Below are positions 27,446 through 35,734 of a DNA stretch of 64,000 bases, piece after piece. The notes beneath the pieces are model-generated. The model saw only the letters and a list, made by a program, of their open reading frames with translations. It did not search any database and was not told where the DNA came from. The position numbers and the translations under genes are program-made. Origin of the DNA: Nitrobacter hamburgensis X14 (GTDB lineage: Bacteria; Pseudomonadota; Alphaproteobacteria; Rhizobiales; Xanthobacteraceae); the NCBI RefSeq assembly GCF_000013885.1, contig NC_007964.1, positions 62,001-126,000 on the forward strand, given 5' to 3'. How positions within the stretch are numbered: position 1 is the stretch's first letter; each line of letters opens with the position of its first letter.

Positions 27446-27675
27446 GGGTAGATCTCCAATGTTGTGAAAGAAGCGCCTATTTTGAAGGAATAAGCGCCTG
27501 TGGGCAAGCGGCGGAATTCACCGCGCGGGCAAAACTATCAAATGCGAGGTAATTTGGTCACGCCGATCAACGCCGGATCAAACCCCGGAGCCCGCCTCTT
27601 GTTCCATGCTCGCACCAACATTCGTTGACGGGTAGCGGCGGGCTGCGAGATACAACGCAAAACGGGACGGGCGGC

Positions 27676-28449
27676 ATGACGAACGGGACGGCAGCGCAAT
27701 TCATCGAGGTCGGCGGCGGGAATGCGATGCGCCGGATCGCCGTGCGCGCGCGGGACGGCAACTCCCCCGGCCTGTTCTGGCTCGGCGGCTTCAGGTCGGA
27801 CATGGCGGGCACCAAGGCGCTCGCGCTCGATGCGTGGGCGGCCGAACGCGGCCGGGCCTGCGTGCGGTTCGATTACTCCGGCCACGGCGAAAGCGCAGGC
27901 GCATTCACCGACGGCACGATCGGCCGCTGGCTCGAGGAAAGCCTCGCGGTGTTCGATGCCTTTTGCGAGGGCCCGCAGGTCGTGATCGGCTCGTCGATGG
28001 GCGGCTGGATCGCGCTGTTGCTGGCGCGTGCGCTGGCCAGACGCGAGGCCCCGCGCGCGCCGCTCGCGGGTCTCGTTCTGATCGCGCCGGCGCCCGACTT
28101 CACCGAGGAGTTGATGTGGAAGGGCTTTTCGCCGGAAGCGAGATCCGCCATCGAGACCGAGGGCGTCTGGCTGCGGCCGTCCGACTACGGCGACCCCTAC
28201 CCGATCACCCGCAACCTGATTGAGGACGGCCGCCGCCATCTGCTGCTCGGCGGCAGCATAACGACCGGCTGTCCGGTGCGCATCCTGCAGGGCGCGCAGG
28301 ACCTGGATGTGCCATGGCGCCACGCCTTCGCGCTGACCGAGCGGTTGCCGAGCGACGACGTGGTGCTGACCATGATCCGGGACGGCGATCACCGGCTGTC
28401 GCGCCCGCAGGACATCGCTCGCATCCTGGCGGCGGTGGCGGAGTTTTAA
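27676..28449 (+). CDS. Alpha/beta hydrolase
   Basis: 257 residues with the alpha/beta hydrolase fold. The nucleophile elbow is VIGSSMGGWIALLL (Ser in GSSMGG), the acid is probably in ILQGAQDLDVPW and the His in MIRDGDHRLSRP. An N-terminal oxyanion-type segment FWLGGFRSDMAGTK and YSGHGES are typical of the palmitoyl-thioesterase/ABHD10-like subgroup. The substrate is unknown. The start at 27676 is preceded by GGGACGGG; an earlier in-frame start at 27625 is possible. It diverges from infC and converges with the DUF2235 gene. Confidence 0.8.
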   Translation: MTNGTAAQFIEVGGGNAMRRIAVRARDGNSPGLFWLGGFRSDMAGTKALALDAWAAERGRACVRFDYSGHGESAGAFTDGTIGRWLEESLAVFDAFCEGPQVVIGSSMGGWIALLLARALARREAPRAPLAGLVLIAPAPDFTEELMWKGFSPEARSAIETEGVWLRPSDYGDPYPITRNLIEDGRRHLLLGGSITTGCPVRILQGAQDLDVPWRHAFALTERLPSDDVVLTMIRDGDHRLSRPQDIARILAAVAEF

Positions 28450-28510
28450 AAAAACGTTCCGTTGTCATCCCGGGCGCCGCCTCAGCGCGCGCCATCCGGA
28501 CCCGGCTGTT

Positions 28511-30751
28511 TCACTTGCGCGTCACCACCAGTTTGGCGGAGCCTTCGTTGTTGCGATAAAACACATCATAGAGTCCGGGAATGCCCAGCACCGCATCGTT
28601 GACGAAGATGAAAAGTTCGCCGCTGCGTGTCGGCCGGATCATCGTCTCGACCTTGCCGTCCTCGGGATCGGGATCGAGGAAGACCTCCTCGCCGCCGGTC
28701 GTGCCATAGCGCAGCACCAGGCGGAACCAGGGCCGCGTCAGTTCGCGGCGCAGGGGAACGCCGAGCATCAGCCACACGCGTTGCGACCAGCGCGGCGCAT
28801 CGGTGGTGTAGAACCCGCCCAGCGGCGACGGGATATCTCCGTCCTGCCATGGCGTCGTGGTCTCGACCTGGACCAGATAGCGCGCGCCGAACCCGTCCAC
28901 CGCGATGCCGGTGCCGGCGCAGAAGTGCGACGTGCTGAAATCGAACGTCGCCTGCTCGCCGCGCGCGAGCCCCCGCACCTTCGGGCTTTCGTTGCAAGTC
29001 CAGCCGGCGACGTCCTGCACGTTGTAGATGAGATGGCTACCGAGGGTGATGCCGAGATAGACGAACAAGCCTGCAAAGAACGTCGGCGCCCAGCGGCGCT
29101 TCAACTGCCGGTGAAACCAGATATAGGGCCCGCTCGCGCGCAGCCGGTAGATCCAGTTGGTCGGCAAGCCTGTCGGCGCCGTCGGCGTTCGCTGCCAGAT
29201 CGCATTCATCGAATCCGAGATGCGGGTTGCGAGCCGCGTCCCCCAGAACGTCAAACCACCCGCGAGCGCGAGCAGGACAAGGAACTGGCCCGGACTGCGC
29301 GCATAGGCGTTGATCCAGGTTTGCGCGAAGCCCGGAAGAAACCCGCCGACAATGCGGATGATGTCCGACACCCAGCGGATCGGGCTGGTGTATTCATCCG
29401 CCGCCGGCAGCGAGCGCGCCAGCGGATAGAGCAACAGCCATGCGGTGGAGCCGACGGTGGCGAAGTAGACCAGCCGCCGTTTCCAGATCTCGTTCCAGAC
29501 ATGCTCCTGCGTTTCGGTGCGCGCGAGTGCCCTGGCGCTGCTTTCGAAGCCGTATTGATCCGGTGTCAGCACCAGTCCGTCGTCGGTCACGACATCATAA
29601 ATCTTCGGCAGCCCGACCGGCGCATAGTCTTGCGAGCGGCTGGCGATGCGCTTGAACGCGCTGACATGCACCTTCGGTCGCGCGACGACGACTTCGTCGT
29701 TCCTGGAGAAACGAAAGTCGCATAGCTCGGCCAGCTTGCGCGGGCCGTAGCGATAGTAGCTGCCGAGCCCCTTGCGCGGATCGTACAGCCGCCCGTCCTT
29801 GTCGCACATCGAGATGGCGTTCTTGAGCGGATCGGGATCGGCCGGCGGCGTCGCCCGATCCGACTTGAGGCGCAGACCGCAGGCCCCCGCCTGCCTCAGC
29901 ATCCAGACCAGCGGGATGAAGGCCAGCGCATCGTCCGGATAGCCACCACCGACGTTGGAATGCACGCCGGCGAACCAGACCTGGCTGATCTGCTCGTCCG
30001 CGAGATGGCGGTTGCCGTCGTCGCGCGGGGCGAGCGGCGGCGCGCCGCGCTCGTCCCACAATTCGGGATGGAAGGTGGTGCGCGGCTCGTCGAGCGACAG
30101 CGCCTGACAGGCGCGCCTGACGCGCGTGCAGTCGAGCGTGTGGTTGGGCAGCTCCAGCGGCCAGATCCATTTGCTGACGCCGCGCGTCATCTCGTCGAGC
30201 GGCAGGCCGTAGGCGGCGACGGTGTCCCACACGCCGATGAAGCGGATATGGTCCACCCGGCGATTGTCGCGCTTGTCGTAGCCTTTCCGCAGAAACAGGT
30301 CGCGGATGCCGCGGAAGATGTCCTCGATGTGCCAGACCGTATGGAAGCGCTCGCGCCGATACTGGCGATAGGCGGCCTTGGCCTTGCGCGACAATTCGGC
30401 CTCGCTGTCGGCGGCGACAAGCCCCTGATTGAGGATCAGTCCCATCACCACGCGGATGGTGAAGCCGCCGCGGCTGAAGCCGAAGCCGAATAACTCATCG
30501 CTGTCGTCGCGCCAGTTGCGGCAGGCGAACTTGTAGATGTCGATGACGTTGCGTTTCAGCCCGAAGCCGAAAGCGCCGCCGAGAATGGCGAGCGGCTTGA
30601 ACGACGAGGTGCCGACCCCGTCGTCGTAGAACGCCACCTGATCCGCCCCCGAAAGATCGATCGCCTCGAACGTGCGCCAGACATTGGTGCGCCAGACTTT
30701 TGCAGCGGAGTTTCCGGTGCCGTCGGACAGCAGAACGATTTTCCGGCCCAT
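28511..30751 (-). CDS. DUF2235 alpha/beta hydrolase-like membrane protein
   Basis: 746 residues. The N-terminal half is a DUF2235 domain: VLLSDGTGNS at residues 7-15, a nucleophile elbow GFGFSRGGFTIR with Ser93, FIGVWDTVAAYG, and QVWFAGVHSNVGGGYPD near residue 250. Three hydrophobic segments in the C-terminal half (around LVYFATVGSTAWLLLYPL, FLVLLALAGGLTFWGT and FFAGLFVYLGITLG) suggest membrane attachment, followed by about 150 residues of soluble, probably beta-rich sequence. DUF2235 includes Tle1-type phospholipases of type VI secretion, but there are no vgrG or immunity genes here. The start has a strong GGAGG site. Function unknown. Confidence 0.8.
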   Translation of the reverse strand: MGRKIVLLSDGTGNSAAKVWRTNVWRTFEAIDLSGADQVAFYDDGVGTSSFKPLAILGGAFGFGLKRNVIDIYKFACRNWRDDSDELFGFGFSRGGFTIRVVMGLILNQGLVAADSEAELSRKAKAAYRQYRRERFHTVWHIEDIFRGIRDLFLRKGYDKRDNRRVDHIRFIGVWDTVAAYGLPLDEMTRGVSKWIWPLELPNHTLDCTRVRRACQALSLDEPRTTFHPELWDERGAPPLAPRDDGNRHLADEQISQVWFAGVHSNVGGGYPDDALAFIPLVWMLRQAGACGLRLKSDRATPPADPDPLKNAISMCDKDGRLYDPRKGLGSYYRYGPRKLAELCDFRFSRNDEVVVARPKVHVSAFKRIASRSQDYAPVGLPKIYDVVTDDGLVLTPDQYGFESSARALARTETQEHVWNEIWKRRLVYFATVGSTAWLLLYPLARSLPAADEYTSPIRWVSDIIRIVGGFLPGFAQTWINAYARSPGQFLVLLALAGGLTFWGTRLATRISDSMNAIWQRTPTAPTGLPTNWIYRLRASGPYIWFHRQLKRRWAPTFFAGLFVYLGITLGSHLIYNVQDVAGWTCNESPKVRGLARGEQATFDFSTSHFCAGTGIAVDGFGARYLVQVETTTPWQDGDIPSPLGGFYTTDAPRWSQRVWLMLGVPLRRELTRPWFRLVLRYGTTGGEEVFLDPDPEDGKVETMIRPTRSGELFIFVNDAVLGIPGLYDVFYRNNEGSAKLVVTRK

Positions 30752-30809
30752 GCCTTTCCTCCGGAAACGATGTCGCGTGACGTTGATTCGCCTTTTATTC
30801 AAAACGAAC

Positions 30810-30907
30810 GCGCCCGTTCTGATGGAATCAGAACGGGCGCTCTGGACTGTTGAGTGGTAGCATTTCCTTACGGTGAACCGGTGTCCACTTCACCGGGAAA
30901 TGCTCCA
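30810..30907. repeat. Degenerate two-hairpin repeat with compensated arms
   Basis: Hairpin one: GCGCCCGTTCTGA / TCAGAACGGGCGC. Hairpin two: GCATTTCC / GGAAATGC around the centre GTGGACACCGGTTCACC (minus strand). Compared with the standard copies (CGCTTCTGA, GCGTTTTC/GAAAACGC) the arms carry several changes, yet both sides changed together. The 302-nt gap 30752-31053 holds nothing else that I can identify. Confidence 0.8.
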
Positions 30908-31053
30908 GCGCACCCGATCGCGGGAAAAAGTTGGCGGCTGCTCGACAGACACGACCAGTCGCCAAACTCGTTCTCGGTGTTGACATTCAGCGACGGGATC
31001 GAGGTCATCGCCAAGCCGGGCCGACCTCCATTCCCGCCACCGCCTGACGGCCG

Positions 31054-32781
31054 TCACAAAAAGTTGGTCACAGCTCTCGCCGAGGAAACCATCGCGTTGC
31101 TCAATCCGTCCCGAAGATTCGCCAGGAGATTGGAGAATAGAGACGGACCAGCGCTCGCGTTCTTGCGGCTCGCCTCCAGCCGCCTCATGCTCAAGCTCGG
31201 CCCGACGGACTCTGAGGTTATGTCATCGGCAGCCTGATTGGCCACCGACACGGGTGCCTCCTGGATGGAGAGGCTTCCCTCTTCGCTACCGTCCGCGACC
31301 GACTCGATCACCGTGGCGTATTCGACAACCTTGATCGGCTTGCCGTTGAGGTCGAGTATCGGAGTGTAGGAGGCCTGGATCCAGACTTCCTTGCCGTCCT
31401 TGCCGATACGTTTGTGTTCGGCCGATTGAGACTCGCCGCGATTCAAGCGTGCCCAGAAGTCGCGATAAGCAGCACCTGCCCGCTCTGATGGCTCTACGAA
31501 CATGCCATCATGCTTGCCCCGTACTTCGCCGAGGGTGTAGCCCATCGCCTTGAGGTACTTATCGTTGGCGGCAATAATCGTGCCGTCCAGGTTGAATGCG
31601 GCCACCGCCTGCGCGCGATCGATGGCGGCAAGCTGACCCGCATTGTCGAGAGCCTCGATCTTCCTGGCGGTGATATCGGTCGCGAGCTGGATAACTTTCG
31701 TCGGTTTTCCCTTCGAGTCCAGGACCGGATTATAGGAAGCCTGAACCCAGATCTCTTTGCCATCCTTGCCGATACGCTTGTACTCGGCCGATTGAGACTC
31801 GCCCCGATTGAGCCTGGCCCAGAAGTCGCGGTATGCGGTGCTGGCTCGCTCGCCCGCCTCCACGAACATGCTGTGGTGCTTGCCCTGGACCTCCTTGGCG
31901 AGGGAGTAACCGAACGTTTTCAGGGAATTATCGTTGGCGGTAATAACCTTTCCGTCCATGCCGAATTCGACGACCGCCTGCGACTTTCCGATCGCTGTGA
32001 TCTGGCTTTCCAGATTGGCCATCTTCAATTTCTGGCTGGTTACGTCAGTCGCGAACGTGACGACCTTGAAGGGCTTGCCGTTCTCGTCTGCGATCGGGTT
32101 ATAGGTCGCCTGAATCCAGACTTCGTTTCCGGCTTTACCAATGCGCTTGCATTCAGCCGACTGAGCCTGACCCTGATTCAGTTTGGCCCAGAATTCGCGA
32201 TAGGCAGCACCTGCTCGCTCCGACGGCTCCACGAACATGCGGTCATGCTTCCCCTGCACTTCGCCAAGGGCGTAGCCCAACGCGTTGAGGAAGTTTTTGT
32301 TTGCGGTAATAATCGTGCCGTCCAGATTGAATTCGACCACCGCCTGTGTGCGTTCGATGGCGGAAACCTGACCCGCATGGTCCAGGGCCTCGATCTTTTT
32401 CGCGGTGATGTCGGACGCGATCTCGATGACTTTTGTCGGTTTCCCCCTCGCATCCAGCACTGGAAGATAGGAAGCCTGAACCCAGACCTCCTCGCCGTCC
32501 CTGTCGATGCGCTTATACTCAGCCGATTGCGACTCGCCCTGATTCAGCCTGGCCCAGAAGTCGCGGTATGCGGCGCTGGATCGTTCGTCGGCCTCCACGA
32601 ACATGCTGTGGTGCTTGCCTTGAACGTCCGCCAGCCCGTAACCGAGGATGTTGAGAAAGTTCTCGTTGGCGGTGATGACCGTACCGTCGAGTCTGAACTC
32701 GATTACGGCCTGAGACTTACTGATCGCTGCGGTTTTCGCGGCATTTTCTTTTGCGATTGACCATTTTTTGAAGAAAAACAT
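31054..32781 (-). CDS. Protein of four tandem PAS domains, no output domain
   Basis: 575 residues. After a short helix, four PAS+PAC units occupy about residues 19-140, 141-262, 263-385 and 386-495, with a 122-123-residue period. Each has the pattern AI..xQAV..F.LDG.I.TAN..FL...GY.L.EVQGKH, then MFVE..ERA.AAYR.FWA and W(I/V)QASY.P. Units 1 and 3 resemble each other most, as do 2 and 4. Such arrays normally end in a methyl-accepting signalling domain or GGDEF/kinase; here only an 80-residue tail with a possible amphipathic end (SNLLANLRDGLSNAM) follows. Ligand (FAD, haem or none) unknown. The start MFFFKKW has a strong GGGAGGGGAAGA site. Confidence 0.85.
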   Translation of the reverse strand: MFFFKKWSIAKENAAKTAAISKSQAVIEFRLDGTVITANENFLNILGYGLADVQGKHHSMFVEADERSSAAYRDFWARLNQGESQSAEYKRIDRDGEEVWVQASYLPVLDARGKPTKVIEIASDITAKKIEALDHAGQVSAIERTQAVVEFNLDGTIITANKNFLNALGYALGEVQGKHDRMFVEPSERAGAAYREFWAKLNQGQAQSAECKRIGKAGNEVWIQATYNPIADENGKPFKVVTFATDVTSQKLKMANLESQITAIGKSQAVVEFGMDGKVITANDNSLKTFGYSLAKEVQGKHHSMFVEAGERASTAYRDFWARLNRGESQSAEYKRIGKDGKEIWVQASYNPVLDSKGKPTKVIQLATDITARKIEALDNAGQLAAIDRAQAVAAFNLDGTIIAANDKYLKAMGYTLGEVRGKHDGMFVEPSERAGAAYRDFWARLNRGESQSAEHKRIGKDGKEVWIQASYTPILDLNGKPIKVVEYATVIESVADGSEEGSLSIQEAPVSVANQAADDITSESVGPSLSMRRLEASRKNASAGPSLFSNLLANLRDGLSNAMVSSARAVTNFL

Positions 32782-32902
32782 TCTTCCCCTCCCAAGAACC
32801 AGGTCCAAAGAACATCAAAGCTTCCGACTCGCGGGCGAAAGCTTGGTTTACTGACCATGAACGGGTTCGGTTAAAGCGAGGTTAATAAGCCTCGTAGATT
32901 TG

Positions 32903-33018
32903 CTAGAGCCTGACCGCTTCTGATAAAATCAAAAGTGCGGGGCTCCGGGGCTCTATGATTTTGATTTGACGCATTTTCTTCACGCGAACCGGTACCCGCT
33001 TCGCTCGAAAACGCTCTA
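32903..33018. repeat. Two-hairpin intergenic repeat, short form
   Basis: CTAGAGCC..CGCTTCTGATAAAATCA... (first hairpin decayed) and CGCATTTTCTTCACGCGAACC with CTCGAAAACGCTCT at the right end. It lies between the PAS gene and tRNA-Gly; the 453-nt gap 32782-33234 otherwise holds only the element at 33133-33221. Confidence 0.8.
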
Positions 33019-33132
33019 AAAGCCGCCCTCGACTTTCTCGCGCCCGGTCTCTTCAGGCACGGCATCAAGCGCGAGAGTGACGGAAGATCACGCCAGTCCC
33101 CCGCAACGCGGACACCCGAGCGCGTTCCGGCC

Positions 33133-33221
33133 AAGCGGAAACCGACTCGCGTGAAAAATACATTATATCAATAACTTGCGTATATTCCGATCGCAAAATC
33201 GGTATCCAATTTTGCGGAATA
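33133..33221. repeat. Core-family remnants next to tRNA-Gly
   Basis: A fragment AAGCGGAAACCGACTCGCGTG (at about 33133-33153) resembles the core plus right side of the main repeat. Then 33184-33220 forms a hairpin ATTCCG..CAAAAT / ATTTTGCGGAAT; on the minus strand its centre reads TTGGATACCGATTTTGC, again the conserved core. It lies 14 nt beyond the tRNA 3' end and may end the tRNA transcript. Confidence 0.6.
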
Positions 33222-33234
33222 CGCGCTGGAACCT

Positions 33235-33309
<75 letters not shown>

Positions 33310-33548
33310 ATCCGATGGCTGGTGGCCGATTGCCGGTCGCCAGAGCGCAGACCTATGCCAAATGCAGCTTGCGAATGCAACAGCCAGATATCGCCGATCG
33401 TTCCCTGACGTGCGGCCAGCGCCGGGATACCGGTGCCCGATGGCCGGGTCACCCGTTCCGCCGATTGCAAAATTTCCACGCAGGGACCAATTAAGGGTTC
33501 GGGCCGCAGTAGCAGCGGCCGATTCCGGGGACATCAGGCGAGGATCAT

Positions 33549-34481
33549 GTGAGCATAGTCGAGCAAGGCAGCGGGCCGCCACCGCAGGCGTCGAATCTGA
33601 TCAGAGAGACGACGGCCCAGACCTTCATGAATGACGTTGTCGAGGAATCGATGCGCCAGCCGGTGCTGGTCGATTTCTGGGCGCCGTGGTGCGGACCGTG
33701 CCGCCAGCTCACCCCGATCCTGGAAAAGGCCGTGCTCGCCGGCGGCGGCAAGGTCAAGCTGGTCAAGATGAACATCGACCAGCATCCCGCCATTTTCCAG
33801 CAGCTTGCGGCACAGATCGGCAATCAGTCGATACCGGCGGTTTTTGCCTTTACCGGCGGGAGACCGGTCGACTACTTTACGGGCGCGGCGCCCGAGAGTC
33901 AGGTCAATGCCTTCATCGACAAGCTGACGCAGGGCATGGCGGCGCCCGGCGCGCCGAATATCGAGGAAATCCTGCAAGAGGCCGAAGCCGCGCTCGTCGC
34001 AGGCGATCCGGCCACTGCGGCCTCGATCTATGCCGAGGTTGTCGGTTTCGACGCCGCCAATCTTCCAGCGATCGCGGGACTTGCGCGTTGCTATGCAACC
34101 ACCGGCGCGCTCGACAAAGCCAAGCAGACACTGGCGCTGGTGCCGGAATCGAAGCGCGGCGACGCCGCCGTGGCAACCGTGCAGGCCATGATCGACCTCG
34201 CCGAACAGGCGAGTTCGCTTGGCCCCGTCGCCGACCTCGAACGGAAAGTGGCAGAAAACCCGCTCGATCATCAGGCGCGATTCGACCTCGCGACCGCGCT
34301 GAACGCCAGCGGCAACCGTAACGATGCCACCGGTCACCTGCTCGAAATCGTCAAGCGCGACCGCAAATGGAACGACGACGCCGCCCGCAAGCAGCTCGTG
34401 CAATTCTTCGAAGCATGGGGCGCCGCCGACGAAGCCACCGTCGAGGGCCGCAAACGCCTGTCGACGATCCTGTTTTCCTAG
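33549..34481 (+). CDS. cnoX: CnoX/YbbN-like thioredoxin-TPR co-chaperone
   Basis: 310 residues. An N-terminal thioredoxin domain with WAPWCGPCRQL (Cys48, Cys51) and the cis-Pro region NQSIPAVFAF is followed by tetratricopeptide-like helices (AEAALVAGDPATAASIYAEV, then LPAIAGLARCYATTGALDKA). This is the layout of CnoX (YbbN), a chaperedoxin that protects substrates from overoxidation and hands them to GroEL. The E. coli protein has lost one active-site cysteine; here both are present, as in alphaproteobacterial versions. It starts at GTG 33549 with GAGG upstream. The Lon-N protein gene follows 57 nt later. Confidence 0.88.
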   Translation: MSIVEQGSGPPPQASNLIRETTAQTFMNDVVEESMRQPVLVDFWAPWCGPCRQLTPILEKAVLAGGGKVKLVKMNIDQHPAIFQQLAAQIGNQSIPAVFAFTGGRPVDYFTGAAPESQVNAFIDKLTQGMAAPGAPNIEEILQEAEAALVAGDPATAASIYAEVVGFDAANLPAIAGLARCYATTGALDKAKQTLALVPESKRGDAAVATVQAMIDLAEQASSLGPVADLERKVAENPLDHQARFDLATALNASGNRNDATGHLLEIVKRDRKWNDDAARKQLVQFFEAWGAADEATVEGRKRLSTILFS

Positions 34482-34538
34482 TGGTTTGATTGTAACATTC
34501 GCATCCGCAAGGATTTCTCGAAAACACCGGATCCGCCC

Positions 34539-35213
34539 ATGCCCATCAATGCCGACTATCGCGGTCCCGGTGACCTTCCCGAAGTGATACCGGTATTTCC
34601 GCTGCCCGGCGCGCTGCTGCTGCCGCGCGGGCAGATGCCGCTCAATATCTTCGAAATGCGTTATCTGGCAATGGTCGACGACGCGTTCCGCGACGGCCAT
34701 CGCCTGATCGGCATGATCCAGCCCGATATCACCAATTCCGCAAGCGAGGACCGGCCGAAGCTGTTCGGTGTCGGCTGTGTCGGACGCATCACCCAGTTCG
34801 CCGAATCCGGCGACGGCCGTTACATTCTCGAACTCACCGGCGTCTCGCGTTTCCGGGTCGCGGAAGAGCTGACGGTGTTGACGCCCTATCGTCAGTGCAA
34901 GGTGGATTTCTTCGCGTATGCCGATGATCTGACCGCGCGCAAGGGCGAAGACGCCGTCGACCGCGAGCGGCTGCTCGCGGTGCTGACCGATTTTCTCAAG
35001 GTCAATGAGCTGAAGGTGGATTGGGAGGGCATCGAGACCGCGCCGAACGAGGCGCTGGTCAACGCGCTGGCGATGATGTCGCCCTACGGCCCGCCGGAAA
35101 AACAGGCGATGCTGGAAGCGCCCGATCTGAAAACGCGCGCGGAGATTCTGATCGCCGTCACCGAAATGGACCTCGCAAAAAAGCGCACCAGCGGCGACCC
35201 CGGGTTGCAGTAG
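34539..35213 (+). CDS. Lon N-terminal (LON substrate-binding) domain protein
   Basis: 224 residues matching the N-terminal substrate-binding domain of Lon protease without ATPase or protease domains. The segments [35 protein letters not shown] and [20 protein letters not shown] are the usual family features. Stand-alone versions are common in alphaproteobacteria; their role is not established. It is between cnoX and the Trm112-like gene on the same strand with gaps of 57 and 41 nt, so a three-gene operon is likely. Confidence 0.88.
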
Positions 35214-35254
35214 GCTGCGAGCATCCCGACCACAATCTTTCGAAGAGACCGCGC

Positions 35255-35452
35255 ATGACAACCCCCTCCGATCGCCCCGAAGATACCGTCGATCGAAAGC
35301 TTCTGGAGATTCTGGTCTGCCCGGTGACCAAGGGGCCGCTGGAATTCGACGGCGCGCGGCAGGAACTGATTTCGCGCTCCGCCAAACTCGCCTACCCGAT
35401 CCGCGAGGGCATTCCGATCATGCTGCCGGAAGAGGCCAGGAAAATCGAGTGA
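35255..35452 (+). CDS. Trm112-like protein (YcaR family)
   Basis: 65 residues: [17 protein letters not shown] then [20 protein letters not shown], the pattern of the Trm112/UPF0434 family. Eukaryotic Trm112 activates several methyltransferases; bacterial partners are not established. The CxxC zinc motif is reduced to one Cys (CPVT), so zinc binding is unlikely. The ATG at 35255 follows GAAGAGA. It is the last gene of the cnoX cluster; a repeat follows within 20 nt. Confidence 0.88.
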
Positions 35453-35471
35453 GGGCGACGGCGGTTCGGCT

Positions 35472-35598
35472 GGAGCGTTTTCATGCGAAGCATGTCCTCG
35501 GGCTTGACCCGAGGACGGATACCGGTTCGCGTGAAGAAAACGCGTCAAATCAAAATCATAGAGCCCGCTTCTGATTCCATCAGAAGCGAAAAGGCTCC
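35472..35598. repeat. Two-hairpin intergenic repeat, long form
   Basis: GGAGCGTTTTC... with the extra hairpin CCTCGGGCTTGACCCGAGG inserted before GGATACCGGTTCGCG, GAAAACGC, then the second hairpin CGCTTCTGATTCCATCAG... It lies between the convergent Trm112-like gene and amtB; nothing else is visible in 35599-35734. Confidence 0.88.
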
Positions 35599-35734
35599 AG
35601 GCCAACGGAGCGAGTGCCGCGCCGGGCTCGTGCTTCAACGGAAGCGGCGGCGGACGGATAGGTCGCCAGTCATCGTCCTGACGTCGCCGGTGGCAGCGCG
35701 CGCCCTGCGAAGCGCCGCGGGCCGGGTTCTCGCG

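Noticed and set aside
28511..30751. Type VI secretion lipase effector (Tle1) system
   Set aside because: No vgrG, PAAR, chaperone or immunity gene nearby; neighbours are housekeeping or unrelated.
30854..31237. Plus-strand frame of 127 residues overlapping the end of the PAS gene
   Set aside because: It begins in a repeat, is antisense to the PAS gene tail and has no recognisable domain.
31054..32781. Regularly spaced DNA repeats suggestive of a CRISPR array
   Set aside because: The period is about 366 nt and the repeats code for PAS domains in one frame.
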